The notes under the pieces are model-generated. The model searched no databases and was not told the DNA's origin. It was given only the letters and a program-made list of their open reading frames with translations. A stretch of 64,000 nucleotides of DNA from Aptenodytes patagonicus (lineage: Eukaryota; Chordata; Aves; Sphenisciformes; Spheniscidae), in the NCBI RefSeq assembly GCF_965638725.1, contig NC_134949.1:54774151-54838150 (forward strand), in the 5' to 3' direction. Positions 25,001 to 35,788 of this stretch are shown here, one piece after another (position 1 is the stretch's first letter; every line of letters begins with the position of its first letter). A program made the position numbers and the translations under genes.

Positions 25001-28000
25001 CCCACTGCCTCCTTCAGAGAAGGGGAAGAGTGGCTGGAAAGCTGCCCAGCGGAAAAGGACCTGGGGGCGTTGGTCGACAGCCGGCTGAATATGAGCAGCA
25101 GTGTGCCCAGGTGGCCAAGGCGGCCAATAGCATCCTGGCTTGGATCAGAAATAGCGTGGCCAGCTGGACTAGGGAAGCGATTGTCCCTTTGTACTTGGCA
25201 CTGGTGAGGCCGCACCTCGACTACCGTGTTTGCTTTTTGGGCCCCTCACTGCAAGAAAGACATTGAGGTGCTGGAGCGCGTCCAAAGAAGAGCAAGGAAG
25301 CTGGTGAAGGGTCTAGAGAACAGGTCCTATGAGGAGCGGCTGAGGGAACTGGGGCTTGTTTAGTCTGGAGGAAAGGAGGCTGAGGGCACACCTTATCGCT
25401 CTCTACAACTACCTGAAAGGAGGTTGTAGCGAGGTGGGTGTCGGTCTCTTTTCCCAAGTAGCAAGTGATAGGACAATTGGAAACAGCCTCAGGTTGGGCC
25501 AGGGGAGGTTTGGGTTGGATATTAGGCAAGATTTCTTCACTGAAAGGGTTGTCAAGCACTGGAACAGGCTGCCCAGGGAAGTGGTTGAGTCACCATCCCC
25601 GGAGGCTTTTAGAAGATGAGTATACGTGGCGCTTAGGGACACGGTTTAGGGCTGGACTCGGCAGTGTTAGGTGTACGGTTGCACTCGATGATCTTAAGGG
25701 TCTTTTCTGACCTAAACGATTCTATGATTCTACCTCAGAATCAAAAGGGGAGTCATCATCTTCCTCTTGTTCTGCTCCTCCCACTGGCAAGACACCTATG
25801 AAGGAGGCAAGAAGCGCGATGCTGCTGTGAGTGCTTATTTCACTCTGCTTTTCCCCATCTGCTTCACTGCAGAGAAGCTTACAGAGGTAACCATTTAGTC
25901 CGTCAGGAAATTACCATTGCCGCGCGCCTCTGCAACGGACTGCACGCACGCTCCGTGTCTGTCTGCAGCTGGAAGCAGCACGCCGGCCGGCCCTTTCCTT
26001 GGACCTTCAGAATCCGTCTGCGTAATTTAAAAGACATGCGTGAGAACTGGCACAGACTCCTTCTCGACCCGTTTCCGCGCACAAAGCTCCCGCTTCAGCC
26101 AACACGCGTAACGTGGTAACAGGTGACGGGCAGAACGAAAAGGGCAAACGCAGGCAGCGTGTTAGGCATCTCTGTTGAGCAGGGCTTTCAAAAGGGGCCG
26201 AAGTACACCTGCCCAAGATAGAGAGGCCCTAGGCAGAAGCAGCTACGCATCTAGACTGTAGGCCCTGCGGGCGACCAGTTGACACTGACTGGATCCGGAG
26301 ACGGGAGCTGTGTGGTGGAAAACCAGCAATCCCCACAGCGCCAGCCTTCTAGATATCAGAGGATTGTAACCGTTGGGAAGCTTTACCGCTTCAGTCCTGT
26401 ACTAGAAATCCAGCTCCAAAGCCAGCTGCTAGGAGACCCGGGTCATTAGCTTGACCTCACCTCCTCCCAGTCCTAACTGAAGAGCTTGCCTGCAGCAGCG
26501 GCCTGTCAAGGTCCCAGTTACGAGCGTGTGGCAGAAGCAGCAGCAGCAGCAGAGGGAAACGAGCCCAGAAGCAAGCGAGCCCAGTGGGGCCCCACTGCCT
26601 CCTTCAGAGAAGGGGAAGAGTGGCTGGAAAGCTGCCCAGCGGAAAAGGACCTGGGGGCGTTGGTCGACAGCCGGCTGAATATGAGCAGCAGTGTGCCCAG
26701 GTGGCCAAGGCAGCCAATAGCATCCTGGCTTGGATCAGAAATAGCGTGGCCAGCTGGACTAGGGAAGCGATTGTCCCTTTGTACTTGGCACTGGTGAGGC
26801 CGCACCTCGACTACCGTGTTTGCTTTTTGGGCCCCTCACTGCAAGAAAGACATTGAGGTGCTGGAGCGCGTCCAAAGAAGAGCAAGGAAGCTGGTGAAGG
26901 GTCTAGAGAACAGGTCCTATGAGGAGCGGTTGAGGGAACTGGGGCTTGTTTAGTCTGGAGGAAAGGAGGCTGAGGGCACACCTTATCGCTCTCTACAACT
27001 ACCTGAAAGGAGGTTGTAGCGAGGTGGGTGTCGGTCTCTTTTCCCAAGTAGCAAGTGATAGGACAATTGGAAACAGCCTCAGGTTGGGCCAGGGGAGGTT
27101 TGGGTTGGATATTAGGCAAGATTTCTTCACTGAAAGGGTTGTCAAGCACTGGAACAGGCTGCCCAGGGAAGTGGTTGAGTCACCATCCCCGGAGGCTTTT
27201 AGAAGATGAGTATACGTGGCGCTTAGGGACACGGTTTAGGGCTGGACTCGGCAGTGTTAGGTGTACGGTTGCACTCGATGATCTTAAGGGTCTTTTCTGA
27301 CCTAAACGATTCTATGATTCTACCTCAGAATCAAAAGGGGAGTCATCATCTTCCTCTTGTTCTGCTCCTCCCACTGGCAAGACACCTATGAAGGAGGCAA
27401 GAAGCGCGATGCTGCTGTGAGTGCTTATTTCCCTCTGCTTTTCCCCATCTGCTTCACTGCAGAGAAGCTTACAGAGGTAACCATTTAGTCCGTCAGGAAA
27501 TTACCATTGCCGCGCGCCTCTGCAACGGACTGCACGCACGCTCCGTGTCTGTCTGCAGCTGGAAGCAGCACGCCGGCCGGCCCTTTCCTTGGACCTTCAG
27601 AATCCGTCTGCGTAATTTAAAAGACATGCGTGAGAACTGGCACAGACTCCTTCTCGACCCGTTTCCGCGCACAAAGCTCCCGCTTCAGCCAACACGCGTA
27701 ACGTGGTAACAGGTGACGGGCAGAACGAAAAGGGCAAACGCAGGCAGCGTGTTAGGCATCTCTGTTGAGCAGGGCTTTCAAAAGGGGCCGAAGTACACCT
27801 GCCCAAGATAGAGAGGCCCTAGGCAGAAGCAGCTACGCATCTAGACTGTAGGCCCTGCGGGCGACCAGTTGACACTGACTGGATCCGGAGACGGGAGCTG
27901 TGTGGTGGAAAACCAGCAATCCCCACAGCGCCAGCCTTCTAGATATCAGAGGATTGTAACCGTTGGGAAGCTTTACCGCTTCAGTCCTGTACTAGAAATC

Positions 28001-29405
28001 CAGCTCCAAAGCCAGCTGCTAGGAGACCCGGGTCATTAGCTTGACCTCACCTCCTCCCAGTCCTAACTGAAGAGCTTGCCTGCAGCAGCGGCCTGTCAAG
28101 GTCCCAGTTACGAGCGTGTGGCGGAAGCAGCAGCAGCAGCAGAGGGAAACGAGCCCAGAAGCAAGCGAGCCCAGTGGGGCCCCACTGCCTCCTTCAGAGA
28201 AGGGGAAGAGTGGCTGGAAAGCTGCCCAGCGGAAAAGGACCTGGGGGCGTTGGTCGACAGCCGGCTGAATATGAGCAGCAGTGTGCCCAGGTGGCCAAGG
28301 CGGCCAATAGCATCCTGGCTTGGATCAGAAATAGCGTGGCCAGCTGGACTAGGGAAGCGATTGTCCCTTTGTACTTGGCACTGGTGAGGCCGCACCTCGA
28401 CTACCGTGTTTGCTTTTTGGGCCCCTCACTGCAAGAAAGACATTGAGGTGCTGGAGCGCGTCCAAAGAAGAGCAAGGAAGCTGGTGAAGGGTCTAGAGAA
28501 CAGGTCCTATGAGGAGCGGCTGAGGGAACTGGGGCTTGTTTAGTCTGGAGGAAAGGAGGCTGAGGGCACACCTTATCGCTCTCTACAACTACCTGAAAGG
28601 AGGTTGTAGCGAGGTGGGTGTCGGTCTCTTTTCCCAAGTAGCAAGTGATAGGACAATTGGAAACAGCCTCAGGTTGGGCCAGGGGAGGTTTGGGTTGGAT
28701 ATTAGGCAAGATTTCTTCACTGAAAGGGTTGTCAAGCACTGGAACAGGCTGCCCAGGGAAGTGGTTGAGTCACCATCCCCGGAGGCTTTTAGAAGATGAG
28801 TATACGTGGCGCTTAGGGACACGGTTTAGGGCTGGACTCGGCAGTGTTAGGTGTACGGTTGCACTCGATGATCTTAAGGGTCTTTTCTGACCTAAACGAT
28901 TCTATGATTCTACCTCAGAATCAAAAGGGGAGTCATCATCTTCCTCTTGTTCTGCTCCTGCTGCTGGCAGGACACCTACGAAGGAGGCAAGAAGCGCGAT
29001 GCTGCTGTGAGTGCTTATTTCCCTCTGCTTCTCCCCAGCCCTCAAGCCCTGCGTCCCGTCGACGGGTTATCGTTCTCCTACAGGCCCTAGTGATTTGTCC
29101 TCGTCACCTCCTCCACGGTGGCGGATCGTACCTGCTCCGGTCATTGCAGGTGCGCCCAAGGGAACGTCAGCAGTTGTCCCAGAGCAAGAGCTGTCAAGTA
29201 CTGCTGGGCCTTCTGTGCTTCCTGCAGAACATTCACCCGTCCTTTCACAGTTCACAAATTCCTCCCATTGGTTATAAATACTATATAGAGAAAGGAAGGA
29301 AATGCATTCAGTAAAAATACCTCCACACTTGCATACACTCTCTACTGGAAGAGCAACAGCCATTCATGAGCCATCCTCCCCATATTCATAGCCAGCTGGT
29401 AAAGG

Positions 29406-29440
<35 letters not shown>

Positions 29441-32400
29441 ACAGAGCTTACTGCACTGCTAGAGTAGTGGAGACTGAAATACTCACTACAGGCATGTTCA
29501 CGCTACAGGTGCCTATTCTTGTCTATGGAGTAACTCAGCCCTGCTGGCTACAGTCTCATCTGAAAACCCCCGCTCCGTTTTGAGGGCCAGTGAGATTAAC
29601 AAGACCCCTGGCAGACTGACATCTAACTACAAGGCTTCTACCTCAGCGGGATGCTATACTAATGCTGTAGCAACTCTTCACATCAAGCCGGGGTAACGTC
29701 TCCTCAAGCCCAGTCCTGACTTTGAAGGGCTTCAGAAATTCCCATGGTTAGTCTGAGGACCTGGGAGTTTAGAGAGCTCCTAAGTGGGATATCGAGAGGC
29801 CAAGAAAGATTGCGGTTGCATTCCAAGCACACCAGGGGTTAAGTACATTGCATAGTGTTATCTTCTAACAACCCTGGCAGAGGGTCAGCTGGGGCTCCGG
29901 AGAGAGACCACTTTCAGGTTTGCTTCATAAGCAGAACTAAAAACCAAACAAAAAGCCCCAAACAAACAAGAAAAGAAAATATTAAAAACGCGCTCCAGAC
30001 CAAGGCTGCGCTGCAAAATGGTGCATTAGCGCAACATTGATACTGTGCCAGCAGCCGGGAGGGAAGGAATGAACGTGTTGTTTTGGTAGAGCAATCCTCA
30101 AACGTGCTTTATTCCTAAAGGGGTTTTTACTCCACAGTTTACCCAGGCACCCTTCTCTCCTGCTTCCCATTGGTACAGGCTGACAGGGGGGGCAGGGGGA
30201 GAAGAAATGAAGTCGAGATGCAGTGACAAGAGGTCACGGGCAGTTGTTTATGGCTAGACAAGGCATGCTCGTAGGCATAATGCAGTTCATTCACCCATCA
30301 CTAGGCTACTATTTCCTTCAGCCTAGCTGTTAAGCACACATAGCCACCTTAGCGAAGGAACGGCCAGGGGTGCAAAGCTACCCACGAGAGGAGGAAAACC
30401 GCTGAAGAGTTTAACTCGGGGGATATCAGTTAGATCCCCTCTGCAACAAAAGGCAGGTAGTTGCTAGTCAGTTGAGTTGAGTGGAGCTTGGCAGCACACA
30501 GGTGGATTCTCGGAGAGAACCGTGGGGGGAAGTTTCCCTCAACTTCCAAATCCACTCTCGACACAGAAGGAGATGCATCAGAAGACGTCACTGGGCCCAG
30601 CTTCAGCAAAGGACTCAACGCCTCATTAAACCCCGGTGATGTTACCAAAAAGGGCCGTACTCAGCACGGACGTTCTGAGAACGCAGCTGCTCTAACGAGG
30701 ACGTAAAACACTTACTCAGCATATCCAGACAGTCTGGCATAAGAGAGAGCTGTCCTGCCAAACTCGTCTTCATGAGAAAGTTCAGCACCATGCCGAAGAA
30801 GAAGTCGTATTACATTCACATCCCCAGCAGCAACAGCAACCATAAGAGTGGTCCTAAAGCATCCAAGAGATGATAGGAAATACATCAGCTTCTGCGGACA
30901 TTGCATTGCCATTACTTCAGTCCCTCTTTGCTCCCCAAACAATTCATTTCCCCTCTCCTACAGGCAGAGTGAAAGCACAGCCAAACACGTGGAAGCGTCG
31001 GAGAATTGAGGCTGGCAGGACCTCAGGAGGTCTCCAGGCCAACCACCTGCCCAGAGCAGACTCGGGGGGTGGGGGCGCACGCGTGTGTGCACACGCACGC
31101 GTGTGTGTGGCACCACAGCCAACGCTTTCTTGCAGTCCTCGGTGCAGAAATCGTCCCCTGAGGTAAGAGAGCAGCCGAGTGGGGGTGTGCTGTCACAAGT
31201 CACGCGGTAGGAGCTCCTTCCGAGCAGCTCCTGGTTCTTTTTCAAAGCTCGTTCCTATGGCTGCCATCAATCCAACTTGAACAATGCTAAGGAGTCCCAC
31301 GCGCACTTTTGAGAAACCCTTCACCTTTTATGCCTATCTCGAGCATGCACGTCAGCTCCTTTTTGAAGAAGGAACTCGACCATCTCTTCACAGTGCTCGG
31401 TGATCGCAACAGCAAGCGGAGTGTATCCCATCTGAAAGGAGAAATCACCTCCCTTACAATAACACAGAAAAGTCAAGCAAGTTGTGGGAAGAGGAGCCTT
31501 ACCCAAAGTCCACGCTTACCTTATTCTGAGCATCAATATGGGCATTGTGCTCAAGTAACAGCTCCACTAGAGATTTGCTAGGAATGGCGGCAGCCAGGTG
31601 AAGGGCAGTGTTGCCGCCAGCACCTCTGAGGTCAGGGTTGGCACCGTGTTCCAGCAGAATAGCCACACAGTCTTTGTGCTGGTGCTCTACTGCCTGGAAA
31701 GAAGACACAAAGGAGGAATAACTTCCAACATCTACGTTTCTCTCTGTCAGAACTCCCGCGTCTTCCCAACACTGGCAAGTACGAGCGTCTTCAAAGATTA
31801 GGCAACATATGCCCCTTCCCCGCTGACTACAAGGTACCTGTTTCTACGCAGGCCTATGTGAAGAATCATGCAAGGTGTGTATCGCTCAGTGCATAATCGA
31901 TAAGCCCAAGGTACAACAGCATAACGTATTCCATGTACCTTCATCAGCGGCGATTTCTTAGAATTGTCACGAGGGTTTAGCTGGCACTTCTTTCCTGCTA
32001 GAAATCGAACGACATCTGCATGGCCGTTCGCACAAGCAAGATGCAGAGGCGTCCTAGAAATTAAATATATTCAGTTAACACAGACAGACAGCTGAAGACA
32101 TCGTTTCAGGCTGTGGTACGCGCCACATAGGGCCACAAGCCTCAACTGGCAAAAAACAAGCCGAAAGCAAGTGTCCTCGTTCCAGAGCCGGTGGCGGGAG
32201 CTGCACACCCAAAGCCTGGGGCTGGCTAGGAAAAATCCCCAACGCATCCGCTGAGTCAGGAGGCATTTCCTCGGCTGTGTCAATGAACCTGCACAGACAG
32301 ACTCCTGTGCCCAGGCACTGGTCCCTGCCTCCAGCAGGACTGCCCAGCCACCCAGCACAGCAAAGGAGACCGCGTCTTGGCAGCCTGGAGTCTATGGAGG

Positions 32401-33067
32401 CTACGTAAGTCTACAGAGACTGCGGAGTCTGCGTAAGCCCCTGGGTTTTCCCCCGATCAGTCCCGTGCCAGACATGTCGCAGAGACATAGGGGATGGGAT
32501 TTCTAACGGCAACGGGAAGGCTGTGCCGTGTCTGTCCGCAAATCCATGCCCTGCTCAAGCAAGCCGCTCGGTCTGGCAAGGGGAAAGGAGCCGTCTCTGC
32601 TTGGACGAAGGCCTGCTGAGCTCCACAGAAGATTCACTACAGGGACCAGGCTGGCAGGGCAGAGCAGGGCAGGGCAGAGCGGAGCGGAGCGGAGCGGAGC
32701 ATCCGCCGCCTCCTGTCTCAGCTTGGGTCAGGCCTCCGCTAAGGCCAGCGCTGTGGAGCCGGCCCTGCTCCTAGGGCGCTTGCGACCGTGCCGGGCTTTG
32801 CCGGCTCTTCCAGCCAGGGTGGGTGGAGGCTTTGCTACGGGCACTGCCCGCCCCTTACTGCTTCTGCGCGTTCCGCCCGTTGACGCGGAATCTCTTCCGC
32901 CACCAGCGCCGCTGCAGCCGGGCCAGGTCACCGCTGGCGGCCGCGCTGTGCAGCCCGCCCCAGCCCTCCTCCCGGAGCTCGGAGGCCCCGGCGGCGCCGG
33001 GCGCGGGAGCGCTGCCGGACGGCGGCCGCTCCCGCACCCTCCCGAGGAGTCCGATGAGCCTCTGCAT
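19067..33067 (-). CDS. ANKRD26-like ankyrin/coiled-coil protein, array copy 1 (three 55-aa repeats)
   Basis: Exons in transcription order: 33067-32859, 32053-31939, 31693-31520, 31431-31325, 30853-30716, 29280-29132, 28975-28914, 27607-27505, 27385-27324, 26017-25915, 25795-25734, 24427-24325, 24205-24126, 24007-23930, 22880-22728, 21917-21748, 21547-21454, 20695-20660, 20259-20147, 19728-19587, 19108-19067 (TAA 19069-19067). Phases agree throughout, giving 764 residues. Residues 25-248 are ankyrin repeats ([78 protein letters not shown]). Residues 248-297 are a linker and 298-489 are acidic repeats with [10 protein letters not shown]. Residues 516-654 are coiled coil ([40 protein letters not shown]). 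This order is typical of ANKRD26/CCDC144 proteins. The ankyrin-to-coil exons are well supported. The last four exons are weaker: one needs a GC donor (CAG|GCATGG at 20147). The shared TAA may mark a pseudogene. Confidence 0.82.
22977..23547 (+). mobile_element. Second CR1 LINE 3' fragment (unit 1 intron)
   Basis: A different CR1 subfamily from the module element. It has a longer intact reading frame ([60 protein letters not shown]) and a 3' end CCATTCCATGCTTCTATGAC. It lies antisense within the intron between exons 24007-23930 and 22880-22728. No intact ORF2, so it is a dead 5'-truncated copy. Confidence 0.93.
24175..25764. repeat. 1,590-bp intragenic module, unit 1 copy 1
   Basis: Direct repeat of 1,590 bp. 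On the minus strand it holds a 62-nt exon (25795-25734, shared across the module border) and a 103-nt exon (24427-24325), with a + strand CR1 between them. This copy's 103-nt exon has GTG where the others have GCG (Ala to Val) near 24337. A CAG run lies at about 24945-24962. Confidence 0.93.
25015..25731 (+). mobile_element. CR1 LINE 3' fragment inside module (unit 1 copy 1)
   Basis: Translates, with frameshifts, to the C-terminal end of CR1 ORF2 ([47 protein letters not shown]). It ends with the CR1 terminal repeat GATTCTATGATTCT at 25718-25731. It is 5' truncated, as usual for CR1, and is antisense to the host gene. Its 3' end directly abuts the splice donor of the 62-nt exon. Confidence 0.92.
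25765..27354. repeat. 1,590-bp intragenic module, unit 1 copy 2
   Basis: Second direct repeat with exons 27385-27324 (62 nt, across the border) and 26017-25915 (103 nt). Private differences include GGCAGAAGCAG at 26530, AAGGCAGCC at 26707 and GAGCGGTTGAGG at 26924, all in non-exon DNA. Confidence 0.93.
26605..27321 (+). mobile_element. CR1 LINE 3' fragment inside module (unit 1 copy 2)
   Basis: Same insertion as at 25015, copied with the module, with the same truncation point and terminal repeat. It is a product of module amplification and not an independent insertion. Confidence 0.91.
27355..28944. repeat. 1,590-bp intragenic module, unit 1 copy 3
   Basis: Third direct repeat, nearest the ankyrin exons. 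Exon 27607-27505 (103 nt) is followed upstream by the CR1. At its border is the first acidic exon 28975-28914, which differs from the inner copies (VLPAAG in place of VLPVGG), so it is the original non-repeated flank. Confidence 0.92.
28195..28911 (+). mobile_element. CR1 LINE 3' fragment inside module (unit 1 copy 3)
   Basis: Same CR1 insertion carried by module copy 3. The terminal repeat ends at 28911, next to the donor of exon 28975-28914. Confidence 0.91.
29408..29437. repeat. (CA)n microsatellite, unit 1
   Basis: Dinucleotide run of about 14 repeats in the intron between exons 30853-30716 and 29280-29132. The unit 2 copy is similar and the unit 3 copy is four bases shorter. Confidence 0.95.
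31074..31110. repeat. Alternating purine-pyrimidine tract (GCGCACGCGTGTGTGC type), unit 1
   Basis: About 36 bp of nearly perfect alternating purine/pyrimidine with ACGCGT palindromes, in the intron between exons 31431-31325 and 30853-30716. Copies lie near 45005-45041 and 60501-60537. Such sequence favours Z-DNA (established chemistry); a role is not shown. Confidence 0.85.
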
Positions 33068-33850
33068 GCTGCGGCGGGGACAAGGGCACGGCCCGCCCCG
33101 GGGCTAGCAGCCGCAGGAGGCGCCCGGCGGGCTCTGCCGAGCCGCGGGCGGGGAGAGGGCGAGAAGAGCCGAGAGCCGAGCCCCGAGCGGCGGCCGCGGC
33201 TCGCAGCCCCCGACGCTCCCAGCCAGAGACGCGCTGCCGGTCCCGCCGCGGCGGCGACAGCACTGAGCGGCGGCGCCTGCAGGGGGCGGCCTAACTCTCG
33301 GGGCGTCACAGGGGGCGCGACGGGGGGGCGTCACAGGGGGCGGGGTGACGCCGGCCCGTCGCGAGCGGGCTCTGCCTCCGCCGTCGGGGCGCCCCCGGGG
33401 CGGGGGCCGGCTGGCCGGAAAATGCCTCTGAAGATGTGCCGTTTGCACAGCTGCTGTTCAAGAGCCCTATTTGCTCCCGTGTTAGAATGTTGACGGATGC
33501 GTCCCTCTGTGCGTCGGGCGAGGTTCTGGAGTAAAATACGGCAGCGGTGGCCACGGACGGGGCTGCTGACAAACCGTCGAACGCGCACCAAAGCTTCGCC
33601 CTGTCCCGCCTCTCCCCCGGGGCGGGGGCCGGGTGGCCGGCGGCTGCGGCAGTGGCCGAAGCGGCCCTCGCCTCACCCGCTCCGCGTTTCCCCTCAGCGC
33701 GTGGCCGCGGAGCCTGGGGATGCGGGTCCCCAAAAGCAGAGCCGGAGGCGGCCAGCACCTGGCTCGGGCGGGCGCGGACCTCGGGCGGTCTCTCGCCTGG
33801 CTCTCGCTGTCACTCGCAGTGACACCCCCTCGGGGCTAGTGTGAACGTAC
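32600..33850 (-). promoter_or_regulatory. CpG-island promoter and exon 1 of array gene copy 1
   Basis: Strongly GC- and CpG-rich block covering exon 1 (33067-32859) and about 800 bp upstream. GC boxes of the GGGGCGGGG type occur near 33398-33410 and 33615-33625. There is no TATA box near the start. A pentanucleotide run (GGAGC/GAGCG) lies at about 32677-32700 in intron 1. A 25-bp direct duplication containing GCGTCACAGGGGGCG occurs at about 33302-33350. This is typical of a broadly expressed vertebrate promoter (inference). Confidence 0.75.
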
Positions 33851-34294
33851 ATCGTGCTGGCATGAGGCGCGCGTTCGCGTGGCCAGGTTTCCTCCAGCGT
33901 GCTCTTCTGCAAGGCTGCTCAGCTCCTGCGACCCAGCGGAAGATGTGCACCAGCTCCTCTGTACACGGTGCCAGGCACGTGAAGCACGTGACCCCTGCCC
34001 AGAAACCGAGGGGGCAGAAGAGGGCCAGAAGGACACGAAGGAAAGAGCTGGGGAGCTGCAGCCCTGCTCCATGGGCTAAACTGCTGGCAGGCCACCCTGG
34101 GGACCACACCTGATCCTGCTGGTTGTCTCCTTTTTGCCGGCGCGTTAGGGTAGAAACCCAAAGTCATTTGCTTCATATCGGCCACAGGTGAAAGCACCTT
34201 GCTTATGCTGACACCAACACCCGAATTAGCCCCACTGGGAAATTTCAAGTCAGGACGGTAAAAGCTCTGCAGAGGAAACCACAGGCATTCCTCT
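33851..34294. other. Spacer between promoter and border relic, unit 1
   Basis: About 440 bp upstream of the array gene's promoter, repeated at 47757-48200 and 63278-63721. Short frames on both strands match nothing I know. A CACGTG (E-box type) occurs twice near 33976-33991. No exon was identified. Confidence 0.5.
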
Positions 34295-34659
34295 TCACTG
34301 TTTCAGGGAAGGCTCTGACTCGCTTCCTGAGGCGGAGGCTTGCAGGTCTTTCTCAAGGGCTTCAATGGTCTTGGCTTGTTGCTGGGCTGTGGCTTCCAGC
34401 CTGGCCCTTCCCACTTGGAGCCTGAAAAAGAAGTACAGGCCTTACCGCAGAAGTCCACAAGAGCACAAATCCCAAAAGAAGAGTGTGAAAGAACCCCATC
34501 TAAAACAAGAGCACCTTTGGAAATCGTGTATTACTGTCTTGCTGGGATGCAAGAAGACAGTCCTGTTGTTTTCACACAATCGCAGAAAGCGGAGCCTTGC
34601 TCCACTGTGTTACTTCCTTACCGTTGCACGCGTTCTTCCAGCTCTGGGATAGCCGCAGG
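34295..34659 (-). pseudogene. Fragment of a diverged ANKRD26-like paralog at the unit 1/2 border
   Basis: 34295-34421 and 34622-34659 match the coiled-coil exons at 21547-21454 and 21917-21748, and the intron between them matches too. It differs at roughly ten positions over 350 bp, more than the units differ from each other. The splice donor GTAAGC is changed to GGAAGC, so the frame reads on to a TGA at 34297-34295. The upstream exon is cut off at GATAGCCGCAG, where the next unit begins. It is therefore a relic of a different paralog left at the duplication breakpoint, not a working exon pair. Confidence 0.8.
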
Positions 34660-35588
34660 GCCCAGGAGGCCCACTGAGGCATAGACAGAGGCCTCCAGGC
34701 CCTGCCTGAGCTCTGTCATGGTGTCCCTGTCTCCAGCTCTGTCTCAGCTGTGCCTGGCCACAGACCGCGCTGCTCCAGACCCCAGCGCGCAGGCTGCCTT
34801 CCCAGCCTGCCCTTGGCCTCCCTGTGGTCCTGCCTGGCCCGTCACTGGGCTGCATCTGACCCTGCTCGCCACCACTGGGCCTGAACCCCAACCCGGCCTG
34901 GCCTGACTTCCTGGCTTGCCCTCAGAGCTGCCGCCTCACCAGGCACTTGTTCGTTCCTCTGGGTTCTCAGCTGCCCCGGGTGCCCGCCCTGCTCCCCTCG
35001 TTCGCGTAGGCTGAGGCCAGCAGGGCAGGGCCCAGCCGTGGGACGCCCTTTGGCTCCCTGTCCCCGAGGAAGCAGCGTGCCTGCGCTGCTCCCTGACACC
35101 GGTCTCTCGCCACCCTCACGAGAGAAAAGGTTTTTCCTTAGGTTGAGGTGGGATTCCCCCTGTTCCAGCTTGTGCCCACTTCTTCACACCTTTCCCCTCG
35201 GCAGGCTACAAATCCATCGGATCCCCGTGGGATCTGCAAAGCTTCCACGGCTACCAGAAGCTCGCCCACCACCTTCTGCCCAGACCGCCAGGAGGATTGC
35301 TCTACGGAGGCAGGAAGAGTCTGGTAGCTGATTATTAGCAGTAGCTCAGCGCTAGTCCCTGATCTGAGCACAGTCATGGTTCACGCCTCCCCAGAGGAAA
35401 AGGACACGGATGCGCGCTCCCTCTCGGAGACGTCTGCAGGACTGATTTTCATTCAGAGCAAGGGCAGAGAGAGACGTGCTAACTGCCTGCATAGGAAGAG
35501 AGCCTGAGAGAGCCTTCAGCACTAGGCCTCTCCTCATCCAAACCCGCTAGGTCCGAAGCGCTCCAGTTGTGCAGCAAAACTAAGGCAC

Positions 35589-35788
35589 GTACTAGATGAC
35601 GCAGTTTATTAAGTACCAAGCTGCAACAGAACACTTGGAATTAGATGCAGGGTAGCGGCTGCACAAGGTGGAAGGCAAAGGTTTCCAGGCTTCATTCATC
35701 TCCCTGTGAGCACTCTGTTTTCTGGCACTGGCACTTCCTCTGCTCCAGCATCTTCTCATCGCTAACCGTGTTGGAGGTTCAGCTGTGA
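35589..35788 (-). other. 3' terminal exon and poly(A) signal, array gene copy 2
   Basis: Same exon as at 18474-18673, with AATAAA at 35610-35605. It lies about 2.5 kb to the right of copy 1's exon 1, so the genes follow one another head to tail with short intergenic spacers. Confidence 0.6.

Larger units (their letters stand above)
17545..34659. repeat. Tandem array unit 1 (17,115 bp), ANKRD26-like gene unit
   Basis: The sequence from about 17545 recurs with constant offset +17115 in the next unit, with only scattered single-base differences. Shared landmarks are the GC-rich block at 17550-17990, the terminal exon with AATAAA, coiled-coil exons, the CR1 at 22977, ankyrin exons and the CpG-island promoter. 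The unit contains three 1,590-bp internal modules and carries a 25-bp duplication in its promoter region. The right border is a fragment of coiled-coil exons joined to the next unit's GC-rich block near a GGGCCC. Confidence 0.95.

Noticed and set aside
30430-30648. Possible exon after the last ankyrin exon (72-codon minus-strand frame)
   Set aside because: No acceptor and donor pair keeps the frame. The exon at 29280-29132 accepts the ankyrin exon's phase directly.
32528-33493. 321-codon open frame on the + strand (also 61955-62920 and a 292-codon form at 46459)
   Set aside because: It is antisense to exon 1 and its promoter, and its Ala/Pro/Arg/Gly composition is that of a CpG island. The unit 2 copy is shifted by the 25-bp indel, so it is not conserved as a protein.
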